Assembly: GCF_000631985.1 (NCBI RefSeq) | Contig: NZ_JFYN01000044.1 | Location: 1 to 64,000, forward strand | Direction of reading: 5' to 3' | DNA from: Pseudomonas sp. RIT288 | Lineage (GTDB): Bacteria > Pseudomonadota > Gammaproteobacteria > Pseudomonadales > Pseudomonadaceae | Length of the DNA: 64,000 nucleotides | Part shown: positions 36,354-45,153 of the stretch, one piece after another | Layout: each line of letters opens with the position of its first letter | Position numbering within the stretch: position 1 is the first letter of the stretch | Position numbers and translations under genes: made by a program | The notes under the pieces: model-generated | What the model saw: only the letters and a program-made list of their open reading frames with translations | Told to the model about the DNA's origin: nothing | The model's database searches: none

Positions 36354-36818
36354 ATGCAAGGCCACCCAGACGTTATCGATTACCTCAACACGTTGCTGAC
36401 CGGCGAACTGGCCGCGCGTGACCAATATTTTGTGCACTCGCGGATGTATGAGGACTGGGGTTTCACCAAGCTCTACGAACGAATCAACCACGAGATGGAA
36501 GAAGAGGCCGGTCACGCCGACGCACTGATGCGCCGGATCCTGATGCTCGAAGGCACGCCGCGCATGCGCCCGGACGATCTCGACGTCGGCACCACCGTGC
36601 CGGAGATGCTCGAAGCCGATCTGCGACTTGAGTACAAAGTCCGCGCTGCACTGTGCAAAGGCATCGAGCTGTGCGAGCAGCACAAGGATTACGTCAGTCG
36701 AGAGATCCTGCGGGTTCAGCTCAATGATACCGAAGAAGATCACACTTACTGGCTGGAAAAGCAGTTGGGCCTGATCAAACTCATCGGTCTCGAGAATTAC
36801 CTGCAATCTCACACCTGA
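36354..36818 (+). CDS. ftnA: Bacterioferritin-like ferritin lacking the heme ligand (FtnA/BfrA type)
   Basis: 154-aa four-helix iron-storage subunit that should form a 24-mer shell. Ferroxidase ligands are present: Glu18, Glu51, His54, Glu93 (E. coli 94), Glu127, His130. The heme-binding Met52 of bacterioferritin is Ala here, so heme binding between subunits is not expected. P. aeruginosa PA4235, beside katA, has the same property and was renamed FtnA. The frame is open 24 codons upstream, but ATG 36354, shortly after GGGAGATGTAGGG, gives the usual MQGHPDVIDYLN start. Confidence 0.9.
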   Translation: MQGHPDVIDYLNTLLTGELAARDQYFVHSRMYEDWGFTKLYERINHEMEEEAGHADALMRRILMLEGTPRMRPDDLDVGTTVPEMLEADLRLEYKVRAALCKGIELCEQHKDYVSREILRVQLNDTEEDHTYWLEKQLGLIKLIGLENYLQSHT

Positions 36819-36829
36819 TTGCCGGATAC

Positions 36830-36869
36830 AAAAAAGCCCCTGTCACTTCATCAGTGACAGGGGCTTTTT
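36830..36869. terminator. Bidirectional terminator between ftnA and uvrA
   Basis: A-run plus AGCCCCTGTCACT, loop TCATC, AGTGACAGGGGCT plus T-run. Works in both directions for the two convergent genes. Confidence 0.92.
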
Positions 36870-36881
36870 CATGCCTGGAGA

Positions 36882-39716
36882 TCAGGCCCGATCGCGAATC
36901 AACAACGGCTTGAGGTAATGACCAGTGTGAGACTGCTTCATCTCGGCCACTTCCTCAGGGGTGCCGGTGGCAATGATCTGCCCACCCTTGGAGCCGCCCT
37001 CCGGCCCCAGGTCCACCAGCCAGTCGGCAGTCTTGATCACGTCCAGGTTGTGCTCGATCACCACCACGGTATTGCCGTGGTCGCGCAAGCGGTGCAACAC
37101 GTCGAGCAGTTGCTGGATATCCGCGAAGTGCAGGCCAGTGGTCGGCTCGTCGAGGATGTACAGGGTCTTGCCGGTGTCACGCTTGGACAGCTCGCGTGAC
37201 AGTTTGACCCGCTGCGCTTCACCACCTGAGAGTGTGGTCGCGGACTGCCCGAGTTTGATGTACGACAGGCCCACATCCATCAACGTCTGCAGTTTGCGCG
37301 CCAGCGCCGGTACCGCGTCGAAGAACTCCCGTGCCTCCTCGATGGTCATCTCGAGGGTTTCATGGATGCTCTTGCCCTTGTATTTGATCTCAAGGGTTTC
37401 GCGGTTGTAGCGCTTGCTCTTGCACACGTCGCACGGCACGTAGATGTCCGGCAGGAAGTGCATTTCGACCTTGATCAGACCGTCACCCTGGCACGCCTCG
37501 CAGCGCCCGCCCTTGACGTTGAACGAGAACCGCCCCGGGCCGTAACCACGGGAGCGCGACTCGGGCACGCCGGCGAACAGTTCGCGGATCGGCGTGAACA
37601 GCCCGGTGTAGGTCGCCGGGTTGGAGCGCGGCGTACGGCCGATCGGGCTCTGATCGATATCGACGACCTTGTCGAGATGTTCCAGCCCCTTGATGCTGTC
37701 GTGCGCCGCTGCTTCCAGCGTGGTCGCACCATTGAGTGCAGTAGCGCTCAACGGGAACAGCGTGTTGTTGATCAGCGTCGACTTGCCGGAGCCGGAAACA
37801 CCGGTCACGCAGGTCAGCAGGCCGATCGGGATTTCCAGATCGACGTTGCGCAAGTTGTTGCCGCGTGCGCCTTTGAGCGACAGCGTCAGCTTCTTGTTGC
37901 GCGGCGTGCGTTTGGCCGGCACTTCGATCTTCACCCGGCCCGACAGATATTTGCCGGTCAGCGAATCCGGATGTGCCATCACTTCGGCCGGCGTACCTTC
38001 AGCCACGATCTGCCCGCCGTGCACCCCGGCGCCAGGCCCGATATCCACCACATAGTCGGCCAGACGAATCGCGTCTTCATCGTGCTCGACCACGATCACC
38101 GTGTTGCCGATGTCGCGCAAGTGCTTGAGGGTGCCGAGCAAGCGGTCGTTATCGCGCTGATGCAGGCCAATGGACGGCTCGTCGAGGATGTACAGCACCC
38201 CGACCAGACCGGCGCCGATCTGGCTGGCCAGGCGAATGCGCTGCGCCTCGCCACCGGACAGGGTGTCAGCACTGCGATCCAGCGACAGGTAATCGAGGCC
38301 GACATTGACCAGGAATTGCAGACGCTCGCGGATTTCCTTGAGGATCTTGTCGGCGATCTCGCCACGCCGGCCGGTCATCTTCAGCTCGCCGAAGTACTCG
38401 CAGGCATCGCCGATCGGCAGGTTGGTCACTGCCGGCAGGGTTTTCTCGCCCACCCACACGTGCCGCGCTTCACGTCGCAGACGGGTGCCACGGCAATCCG
38501 GGCAGGCCTGAGTGCTGAGGAACTTGGCCAGTTCTTCGCGCACGCTGGCCGATTCGGTTTCGCGGTAGCGACGCTCAAGGTTAGGCACGATGCCTTCGAA
38601 CGGGTGCGAACGTTTGACGATGTCGCCGCGGTCGTTGAGGTACTTGAAGTCGACATTCTGTGAGCCGCTGCCGTGCAGGATTTGCTTCTGCTGTTCGGCG
38701 GTCAGCTCGTTGAATGGTTTCTCCAGGCTGAACTTATAATGCGACGCCAGTGAGCCGAGCATCTGGAAGTAATAGACGTTGCGCCGGTCCCAGCCACGGA
38801 TCGCGCCCTCGGCCAGGGTCAGTTCACCATTGACCAGGCGCTTGATGTCGAAGAACTGTTTCACGCCCAGGCCATCGCAGGTCGGGCAGGCGCCGGCCGG
38901 GTTGTTGAAGGAGAACAGCTTCGGTTCCAGTTCGCTGATCGCGTGGCCGCAAATCGGGCAGGCGAAGCGCGCGGAGAAGATCATCTCTTCACCCGGCTCA
39001 TCGTCCATCGGCGCAACCAGGGCAATGCCGTCCGCCAGCTTCAGTGCGGTTTCGAACGATTCGGCCAAGCGCTGCTGCAGGTCGGCACGGACCTTGAAAC
39101 GGTCAACGATCACATCGATCGAGTGCTTCTTCTGCTTGTCCAGTTTTGGCAACTCGTCGAGTTCGCAGATCCGCCCGTTGACCCGGGCGCGGACGAAGCC
39201 TTGGGCGCGCAATTCTTCAAACACTGACAGGTGCTCGCCCTTGCGCTCGCGGATCACCGGCGCCAGCAACATCAGCTTGCTGCCTTCCGGTTGCGCCAAC
39301 ACCAGGTCGACCATCTGGCTGACGGTCTGCGCTTCCAGCGGAATGTCGTGATCCGGGCAGCGCGGCGTACCGACGCGTGCATACAGCAGACGCAGGTAAT
39401 CGTAGATTTCGGTGATGGTGCCGACCGTGGAGCGCGGGTTGTGCGAGGTCGACTTCTGTTCGATGGAGATGGCCGGCGACAAACCTTCAATGGTGTCGAC
39501 GTCGGGCTTTTCCATCATCGACAGGAACTGTCGGGCGTAGGCCGACAGGGATTCGACATAGCGGCGCTGACCTTCGGCGTACAGCGTGTCGAAGGCCAGG
39601 GAAGACTTGCCGGATCCGGACAGGCCGGTGATGACGATCAGTTTGTCCCGTGGCAGGGTCAGGTCGATGTTCTTCAGGTTGTGGGTACGGGCCCCACGTA
39701 TCAGGATCTTGTCCAA
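36882..39716 (-). CDS. uvrA: UvrA, nucleotide excision repair ATPase
   Basis: 944 aa. Dimeric ABC ATPase that finds bulky DNA lesions and loads UvrB. Walker A GLSGSGKS is at 31-38; a second GVSGSGKS lies in the C-terminal half; two LSGGEAQR signatures are present. The zinc modules (CPICGH...CPTCDG and CEACQG...CDVCKS) are intact. The frame stays open 36 codons upstream with no sensible start; TTG 39716 gives the conserved start MDKILIRGARTHNLKNI, so a TTG start is inferred. Shares its upstream region with the divergent transporter. Confidence 0.96.
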   Translation of the reverse strand: MDKILIRGARTHNLKNIDLTLPRDKLIVITGLSGSGKSSLAFDTLYAEGQRRYVESLSAYARQFLSMMEKPDVDTIEGLSPAISIEQKSTSHNPRSTVGTITEIYDYLRLLYARVGTPRCPDHDIPLEAQTVSQMVDLVLAQPEGSKLMLLAPVIRERKGEHLSVFEELRAQGFVRARVNGRICELDELPKLDKQKKHSIDVIVDRFKVRADLQQRLAESFETALKLADGIALVAPMDDEPGEEMIFSARFACPICGHAISELEPKLFSFNNPAGACPTCDGLGVKQFFDIKRLVNGELTLAEGAIRGWDRRNVYYFQMLGSLASHYKFSLEKPFNELTAEQQKQILHGSGSQNVDFKYLNDRGDIVKRSHPFEGIVPNLERRYRETESASVREELAKFLSTQACPDCRGTRLRREARHVWVGEKTLPAVTNLPIGDACEYFGELKMTGRRGEIADKILKEIRERLQFLVNVGLDYLSLDRSADTLSGGEAQRIRLASQIGAGLVGVLYILDEPSIGLHQRDNDRLLGTLKHLRDIGNTVIVVEHDEDAIRLADYVVDIGPGAGVHGGQIVAEGTPAEVMAHPDSLTGKYLSGRVKIEVPAKRTPRNKKLTLSLKGARGNNLRNVDLEIPIGLLTCVTGVSGSGKSTLINNTLFPLSATALNGATTLEAAAHDSIKGLEHLDKVVDIDQSPIGRTPRSNPATYTGLFTPIRELFAGVPESRSRGYGPGRFSFNVKGGRCEACQGDGLIKVEMHFLPDIYVPCDVCKSKRYNRETLEIKYKGKSIHETLEMTIEEAREFFDAVPALARKLQTLMDVGLSYIKLGQSATTLSGGEAQRVKLSRELSKRDTGKTLYILDEPTTGLHFADIQQLLDVLHRLRDHGNTVVVIEHNLDVIKTADWLVDLGPEGGSKGGQIIATGTPEEVAEMKQSHTGHYLKPLLIRDRA

Positions 39717-39906
39717 AGTGGCCTCGCTCGGCGGGCGTCGAAAACGTAGGAGTATACGGGCAAATACTGGATGGATGCACACTATCAAACGAAGGGTTTT
39801 TACCTTGCATGAAGAGAGTTTCATCTATACGCGTCATAGCGTCGCGATATACCCCGTCTTTCGATGGGACTGGTAGAATCGCCGCCGGTTCACACGAGGT
39901 TTTTCC

Positions 39907-41304
39907 ATGCACGATCCCCACAGCGAACGCATGAGTGGCAGCGAGACCCGCGCAGCGAGCGGTCTGGCCCTGGTGTTCGCCTTCCGTATGCTTGGCATGT
40001 TCATGGTGTTGCCGGTACTGGCGACCTACGGCATGGACCTGGCGGGAGCGACCCCGGCCCTGATCGGGCTGGCGATTGGCGCTTACGGCCTGACCCAGGC
40101 GATTTTCCAGATTCCGTTCGGGATCATTTCCGACCGTATTGGCCGGCGTCCGGTGATTTTCCTCGGGCTGGTGGTCTTCGCCCTCGGCAGTGTGCTGGCG
40201 GCTCAGGCCGATTCGATCTGGGGCGTGATTGCCGGACGCATTCTGCAGGGCGCCGGGGCGATTTCCGCGGCGGTCATGGCACTGCTTTCCGACCTGACCC
40301 GTGAACAACACCGCACCAAAGCCATGGCCATGATCGGCATGACCATCGGTCTGTCGTTCGCCGTGGCCATGGTGGTCGGGCCGTTGCTGACCCGCGCGTT
40401 CGGCCTGTCCGGGCTGTTCCTCGCCACTGGCGGCATGGCCCTGTTCGGGATCGTCATCGTGATGTTCATGGTGCCGAAATCCACCGGGCCGTTGAGCCAT
40501 CGTGAGTCCGGCGTGGCGCGTCAGGCCTTGATGCCGACGCTCAAACATCCGGATCTGCTGCGCCTGGACCTAGGCATTTTCGTGCTGCACGCGATGCTGA
40601 TGTCGAGCTTCGTCGCACTGCCGCTGGCGCTGGTGGAAAAGGCCGGTTTGCCCAAGGAGCAGCACTGGTGGGTTTACCTGACCGCGCTGCTGATTTCTTT
40701 CTTCGCCATGATCCCGTTCATCATCTACGGCGAGAAGAAACGCAAAATGAAACGAATTTTGCTCGGCGCCGTCCTGACGCTGATGCTCACTGAGCTATTC
40801 TTCTGGCAGTTCGGTGACAGCTTGCGGGCGCTGGTGATCGGCACGGTGGTATTCTTCACCGCGTTCAATCTGCTGGAGGCTTCGTTGCCGTCGCTGATCA
40901 GCAAGGTTTCACCGGCAGGCGGGAAGGGCACGGCCATGGGCGTGTATTCCACCAGCCAGTTCCTCGGTTCGGCACTCGGCGGGATACTCGGTGGCTGGCT
41001 GTTTCAGCATGGCGGTCTGTCGGTTGTGTTCCTTGGATGTGCCGGTCTGGCTGCCATCTGGCTGGCCTTTGCTGTTACCATGCGCGAACCTCCCTATGTG
41101 ACGAGCCTGCGCTTGCCGTTGTCGCCCGAGGCGATCCGCGAAGCGGGTCTGGTCGAGCGCCTCAAGGCCCTCGTAGGGGTAACAGATGCAGTGATAGTTG
41201 CTGATGAAGCGGCTGTTTACATCAAACTGGACAAAGAATTAGTGGATCGCGACACCCTCGAACGCCTGGTGAACAACCCGGCCGGGGCTGCTTGCGAAGC
41301 CTAG
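39907..41304 (+). CDS. YajR-like MFS transporter
   Basis: 465 aa with about 12 hydrophobic TM segments in residues 15-390 and the family loop motif SDRIGRRPV near 78-86 (motif A). The last 65 residues form a soluble ferredoxin-like tail (TDAVIVADEAAVYIKLDKE), as in E. coli YajR, whose substrate is not settled. It is divergent from uvrA and directly upstream of ssb, the P. aeruginosa PA4233 position. Drug or metabolite proton antiport is likely by family. Confidence 0.85.
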   Translation: MHDPHSERMSGSETRAASGLALVFAFRMLGMFMVLPVLATYGMDLAGATPALIGLAIGAYGLTQAIFQIPFGIISDRIGRRPVIFLGLVVFALGSVLAAQADSIWGVIAGRILQGAGAISAAVMALLSDLTREQHRTKAMAMIGMTIGLSFAVAMVVGPLLTRAFGLSGLFLATGGMALFGIVIVMFMVPKSTGPLSHRESGVARQALMPTLKHPDLLRLDLGIFVLHAMLMSSFVALPLALVEKAGLPKEQHWWVYLTALLISFFAMIPFIIYGEKKRKMKRILLGAVLTLMLTELFFWQFGDSLRALVIGTVVFFTAFNLLEASLPSLISKVSPAGGKGTAMGVYSTSQFLGSALGGILGGWLFQHGGLSVVFLGCAGLAAIWLAFAVTMREPPYVTSLRLPLSPEAIREAGLVERLKALVGVTDAVIVADEAAVYIKLDKELVDRDTLERLVNNPAGAACEA

Positions 41305-41313
41305 GAGAACGTT

Positions 41314-41832
41314 ATGGCCCGTGGGGTTAACAAAGTCATATTGGTCGGCACTTGCGGCCAGGATCCCGAAGTTCGCTACCTGCCTAACGGTAACGCCGTG
41401 ACCAACCTGAGTCTGGCAACCAGCGAACAGTGGACCGACAAGCAAACCGGTCAGAAGGTCGAGAAGACCGAATGGCACCGTGTTTCGATGTTCGGCAAGG
41501 TTGCGGAAATCGCCGGCGAATACCTGCGTAAAGGTTCGCAGGTGTACATCGAAGGCAAGCTGCAGACCCGCGAGTGGGAAAAAGACGGTATCAAGCGTTA
41601 CACCACCGAAATCGTGGTCGACATGCAAGGCACCATGCAACTGCTCGGCGGCCGTCCACAACAGGGCGACCAACAAGGCGGTGGCAACAACTATCAGCAG
41701 CAGGCGCCACGTCAACAGGCTCCGCGTCCGCAGCAGTCGGCTCCGCAACAGCGTCCAGCCCCGGCTCCACAGCAGGCTGCACCGCAACCGGCTCCGGATT
41801 TCGACAGCTTCGATGACGACATTCCGTTCTGA
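41314..41832 (+). CDS. ssb: Single-stranded DNA-binding protein
   Basis: 172 aa. The OB fold (1-110) begins ARGVNKVILVGTCGQDPEVR. A Gln/Pro-rich linker follows (about 112-158), and the acidic tail ends DFDSFDDDIPF, the docking site for repair and replication enzymes. GGAGA precedes the ATG and only 9 bases separate it from the MFS gene, so read-through is likely. Confidence 0.98.
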   Translation: MARGVNKVILVGTCGQDPEVRYLPNGNAVTNLSLATSEQWTDKQTGQKVEKTEWHRVSMFGKVAEIAGEYLRKGSQVYIEGKLQTREWEKDGIKRYTTEIVVDMQGTMQLLGGRPQQGDQQGGGNNYQQQAPRQQAPRPQQSAPQQRPAPAPQQAAPQPAPDFDSFDDDIPF

Positions 41833-41856
41833 TTCGTTGCTGCATCTGCGTTGAAT

Positions 41857-41893
41857 AAAAAGGCCCGTCGTTCAAAACGACGGGCCTTTTTTG
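41857..41893 (+). terminator. Rho-independent terminator after ssb
   Basis: AAAAGGCCCGTCGTT / AACGACGGGCCTTTTTT, strong and with A and T runs on both sides, so possibly bidirectional. Confidence 0.92.
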
Positions 41894-41920
41894 TGGTGCG
41901 TAATTTTACGGTCATCACCC

Positions 41921-41992
41921 GTAGGAGCTGCCGAAGGCTGCGATCTCTTGATCTTTTAAATCAAAAGATCGCAGCGTGCCGCTCCTCCTACA
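41921..41992. repeat. Palindromic intergenic repeat, family 1, imperfect copy
   Basis: Begins GTAGGAGCTGCCGAAGGCTG and continues CGATCTCTTGATC, then reads back as its complement with small mismatches (GCAGCGTGCCGCTCCTCCTAC). Same family as copies at 45065 and 59631. Located between the 3' ends of ssb and the yjfC-like gene. Confidence 0.85.
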
Positions 41993-42004
41993 AGGGGCGG
42001 TGTC

Positions 42005-43162
42005 TCAGTCGAGGATCAGGTGCGGCAGAAACCGGCTTGAATCCTTGGTGATCAGACTGTTGTCTTCCCGCACGCCGATCCCCGCCGCCTGATCTCCAAT
42101 CACCCACGAGCCGATCAGCGTGTAGCTGTTGTCGAACTTCGGCAATGGCGCAAACTCCTGCAGGATGAACGGCGCGTCGGTATAGGGCCCGTCCTCTTTG
42201 ACGATCAGACCCTCTGCCGTTTGCAGCTCGATATTGGCGCCTTCGCGGGAGAAGTACGGTTTGCGTACCCAGCCCTTGGGCACTGCACTGGCCGGATTCG
42301 GATCAAGATGCGCCGCGAGCAGATTCGGATGGCCCTTGTGCAGTTCCCACAGCAGCGGCAGTGCACCTTTGTTCGACAGGATCGATTTCCACGCCGGTTC
42401 AAAGAACTGCGTATCGCTTTCGGCGATTGCTGCACCGAACGGCTCGTGGAAGATGAACTCCCAGGCGTGCAGTTTGAACAGGTGTGGGATCCAGCGATCC
42501 TGCAGATCGACGAAGCGACCTTCGGCGGTCAGGCCAATGTCTTCGATGTCGATGTGCCGGGATTCGATGCCGACCTTTTCCGCGATCAGGCGCAGGTAAT
42601 CGGTGGTGCCCTTGTCTTCGACCGAGTCTTTCATCGAAGCAAAGTAGAACGGCCGCTTGAGCTGCAACTCGGCAAACGCTTGATGCAGCCTGGTGTCGAT
42701 GCTGTTGAACTGATCGGCGTGGCGCGGCAGCATTCCGCGCTCGATGCACTGCTCCAGCCAGCCCCACTGAAACGCTGCCGCCTCATAGAGGCTGGTCGGG
42801 GTGTCGTAGTTGAGTTCCAGCAACTTGGCGGGGCCGTTACCGCTGTAGGAAAAGTCCATGCGCCCGTACAGATGCGGATGACCTTCCAGCCAGGAAGTAC
42901 GAATCATGTCGTAGTACGGTGTCGGGATGCTCAGGCGATCCAGCAGCTCTTCGCTGTGCACCACCCGGTCGACCAGGTCCATGCACATCTCGTGCAGTTC
43001 GGTGGTCGGATCCTCCAGATCATTTTCAATCTGCGCGAGCGTGAACTGGTAGTAGGCGCTTTCGTCCCAGTATGGCTCGTCGTCGATGGTGTGGAACAGA
43101 AAACCGAGGCTTTCGGCAGTCTGTTTCCAGTCAGGGCGCTCGGCGCAGTGGATCTTCTTCAT
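42005..43162 (-). CDS. yjfC: YjfC/YgiC-type glutathionylspermidine synthase-like ATP-grasp ligase
   Basis: 385 aa. Matches the C-terminal synthetase domain of glutathionylspermidine synthase (GSP_synth family), without the amidase half. ATP-grasp features include the substrate loop YGRMDFSYSGNGPAKLLELNYDTPTS region and C-terminal SREGANIE (phosphate loop). E. coli YgiC and YjfC do not make glutathionylspermidine as far as known, so the real substrate, probably a peptide or amine ligation, is open. ATG 43162 is 2 bases after the DUF1190 stop; an 11-codon longer start would overlap that gene. Last gene of the yjf-like operon. Confidence 0.85.
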   Translation of the reverse strand: MKKIHCAERPDWKQTAESLGFLFHTIDDEPYWDESAYYQFTLAQIENDLEDPTTELHEMCMDLVDRVVHSEELLDRLSIPTPYYDMIRTSWLEGHPHLYGRMDFSYSGNGPAKLLELNYDTPTSLYEAAAFQWGWLEQCIERGMLPRHADQFNSIDTRLHQAFAELQLKRPFYFASMKDSVEDKGTTDYLRLIAEKVGIESRHIDIEDIGLTAEGRFVDLQDRWIPHLFKLHAWEFIFHEPFGAAIAESDTQFFEPAWKSILSNKGALPLLWELHKGHPNLLAAHLDPNPASAVPKGWVRKPYFSREGANIELQTAEGLIVKEDGPYTDAPFILQEFAPLPKFDNSYTLIGSWVIGDQAAGIGVREDNSLITKDSSRFLPHLILD

Positions 43163-43164
43163 GG

Positions 43165-43848
43165 TCAGCTGCTCGAACTGCCCCAGCCGCCCCAACCACT
43201 GCGGGCGGAAGACTGGCTGCCGAAACCGCCGCGGGACGTCGACGAAGCGACGTTGACCGGTTTGCTTCGGGAGCTGTCGTAGCGGGTGTCGGTACGGGGA
43301 GCCGGCGCCGATTCGATTTTGCGGTACTGCGTCGAAGTGTTGTAGGTCTGGCGCGTATCGCGATCGCGATAGACCGTGCGATTGGCGTTGTTGCTCATCG
43401 CATTGCCGATCAGCCAGCCAGAGAGCCAGCCATTGCCGCCGCCACCACCGGAGGCGTGCGAAGTGCTTTGCACGTTCTGCGCGGCAGCCGTGTCGCCGGC
43501 AGGCATCTGCGCATTGGCAATCGCATTCAGGTCCTGCGGCGCGTCAGCGTTCTGCGGCACCTTGAAACCGCTGAGCTTCGGCACGAAGCGACCGTCGGAG
43601 TTTTTTTGGCACCAGTCGGCAGCAAAGTCTGCGTCGCACTTGGCCTTGTCGTCGTAGGCCGGTGCAATGCGTCGGTGTTCGGTGAGTGCCGCGACGTAGG
43701 CGTTCGAGCAGACGTCGGCCGCGACCGAGGCATCGACGCACTGTTCGACCGTTTGAAAGCGTTGCGGGTCCAGCGCTGCCGCTTCGCCGGAAATGGCCAT
43801 GGCCACCGAGGCGGCGAGGGACAGTTGAACGTACTTGCTGCGTTTCAT
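43165..43848 (-). CDS. yjfM: DUF1190 (YgiB/YjfM-like) exported protein
   Basis: 227 aa. The N-terminus MKRSKYVQLSLAASVAMAISGEAAA looks like a cleavable signal peptide. The mature part has a conserved Cys-containing region (EQCVDASVAADVCSN; KAKCDADFAADWCQ) followed by a Gly-rich GGGGGNGWLSGWLIGN stretch and an Arg/Ser-rich tail. In E. coli YgiB and YjfM precede the GSP-synthase-like gene, as here. Function unknown; periplasmic or envelope location inferred. Confidence 0.82.
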   Translation of the reverse strand: MKRSKYVQLSLAASVAMAISGEAAALDPQRFQTVEQCVDASVAADVCSNAYVAALTEHRRIAPAYDDKAKCDADFAADWCQKNSDGRFVPKLSGFKVPQNADAPQDLNAIANAQMPAGDTAAAQNVQSTSHASGGGGGNGWLSGWLIGNAMSNNANRTVYRDRDTRQTYNTSTQYRKIESAPAPRTDTRYDSSRSKPVNVASSTSRGGFGSQSSARSGWGGWGSSSS

Positions 43849-43865
43849 CGAAGGCTTCCTGCCGA

Positions 43866-44291
43866 TCAGTTGGACGGGGTCATGCACGCGGCATTGAGCA
43901 TGCCGACGCTGATGGCCACCGCGGCCACGTAGATACCCGAGGCGATTTCACCGTTGGCGATACGCTGCGACGTGCCCTTGAGCACCAGCCCCGTGGCGAG
44001 GAAGGCCAGCAGTTGCACCACGGCTGCAATCACGGCCCACAGCACGAAATCGAGAACGTTGACCGAAAACGCGATCACATTGCTGGCCGGAATCGCGAAG
44101 CCGATGATCGCACCCGCCAGGGCAATGGCGGCGGCGATGTTGCCGGAGCGGATCAGTTCGAACTCTTTATGTGGCGTGATGCGGGTGTAGACGAACTGGA
44201 ACAGCATGAACAGCAGCACGGCGCCGATCAGGTAGACGACGAAACCGACCAGTGCGGTCTTGTTCAGGGAAACGGCCAGCACTTCCAGCAT
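43866..44291 (-). CDS. yjfL: DUF350 (YjfL-like) integral membrane protein
   Basis: 141 aa with four hydrophobic segments in two similar pairs (about 12-35, 50-70, 80-105, 115-135), the DUF350 pattern. Inner membrane, function unknown. Lies between the DUF2491 and DUF1190 genes with gaps under 20 bases on each side, so co-transcribed. Confidence 0.85.
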   Translation of the reverse strand: MLEVLAVSLNKTALVGFVVYLIGAVLLFMLFQFVYTRITPHKEFELIRSGNIAAAIALAGAIIGFAIPASNVIAFSVNVLDFVLWAVIAAVVQLLAFLATGLVLKGTSQRIANGEIASGIYVAAVAISVGMLNAACMTPSN

Positions 44292-44306
44292 GGAAAACTT
44301 CCTTTT

Positions 44307-44954
44307 TCAAATGGTGCTCAAATCAGTCGTGTACAGCGAAATGCCCAGCGAGGTGCTCAAGCTGACGGTGCCTTCCTCATCCTGTTCGACGGAGAACAGC
44401 AGCAGTTCGCGGCGATCGGTCAGGCCGGTCTCGCGGGCGTAGAGCATCGAGTGGTGCTCGATGGTGTAGGACTCGTCAGGGTTGACCACGTGTTCGGTCA
44501 GCGGCACCAGTTCGGTCTGGCCTTGCTCGGTACCCCATTCACGGCTGTACTGGATGCCGTCATGGGTGTAGCTCGGCAGGCCGATCGGGCTTGCGGGGCC
44601 GGCGAGGCGCTGCAGTTCGGCGTCACTGTTGACGGTCACGTAACTGAGGTAGTTGAACAGGGTGACCGACTCGATCTGATCGTCACCGGTGACGTGGATC
44701 TGTACCCAGAAGTCCTCGTTGTTGAGGTAGTAGCGATGCAGCTTGTTGGATTGACCGAGATCGATCCAGCCGGCGCTCCAGATTGCCTCTGCAGCCGGAA
44801 CCTGTACCGAGGTGCTGCCATCGAGCAGCAAGGCCAGAGTCGAATCGAACCGCACGCCTTTGCCTTGTGCCATTCCGAGTGGGCCGCCGGCCACTGGAGC
44901 GGGCGCGGCAGACTGCCAATTGCTGGTGCCCAGCAAGTCTTTGAACCATCCCAT
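44307..44954 (-). CDS. yjfK: DUF2491 (YjfK-like) protein
   Basis: 215-aa soluble protein beginning MGWFKDLLGTSNWQ, with no signal peptide or TM. The beta-rich body matches the DUF2491 family by pattern (IWSAGWIDLGQSNKLHRYYL; QIHVTGDDQIESVTLFNYL). Known only as a companion of PspA-like and DUF350 proteins. The gap upstream to the PspA gene contains a 79-base perfect palindrome. Confidence 0.78.
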   Translation of the reverse strand: MGWFKDLLGTSNWQSAAPAPVAGGPLGMAQGKGVRFDSTLALLLDGSTSVQVPAAEAIWSAGWIDLGQSNKLHRYYLNNEDFWVQIHVTGDDQIESVTLFNYLSYVTVNSDAELQRLAGPASPIGLPSYTHDGIQYSREWGTEQGQTELVPLTEHVVNPDESYTIEHHSMLYARETGLTDRRELLLFSVEQDEEGTVSLSTSLGISLYTTDLSTI

Positions 44955-45064
44955 GGGTACATTCCTTGAGGCGGGTGGAGGTGTTCGTCGTAAAAAGCGC
45001 CGCTAGTGTACCGGGCCGGGCGACGAACGAGCAGGCAAAATGCAAATGTTGTGGATGCAAAAAA

Positions 45065-45143
45065 CTGTAGGAGCTGCCGCAGGCTGCGATCTTTTGATCT
45101 GCATTCAAGATCAAAAGATCGCAGCCTGCGGCAGCTCCTACAG
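45065..45143. repeat. Palindromic repeat, family 1, perfect 36-bp arms, inside the yjf operon
   Basis: Arms 45065-45100 and 45108-45143 are exact reverse complements, loop GCATTCA. Starts CTGTAGGAGCTGCCGCAGGC. Lies 10 bases after the yjfJ stop and 110 bases before the yjfK start, so it is transcribed as a very stable hairpin. Confidence 0.95.
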
Positions 45144-45153
45144 GAGAGCGATT

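Noticed and set aside
37362..38663. 433-codon + strand frame inside uvrA
   Set aside because: Shadow of uvrA in a GC-rich region; the - strand protein carries all family motifs.
39767..39782. CTGG-N8-ACAC in the uvrA/MFS divergent region as a LexA box
   Set aside because: Compared with CTGTATATATATACAG it breaks the conserved outer bases on both sides and the centre is not AT-rich. Kept only as a weak resemblance.
44955..45153. Short frames at 45006-45218 and 45040-45990 on the + strand as genes
   Set aside because: They run through the family 1 repeat and antisense to the PspA-like gene.
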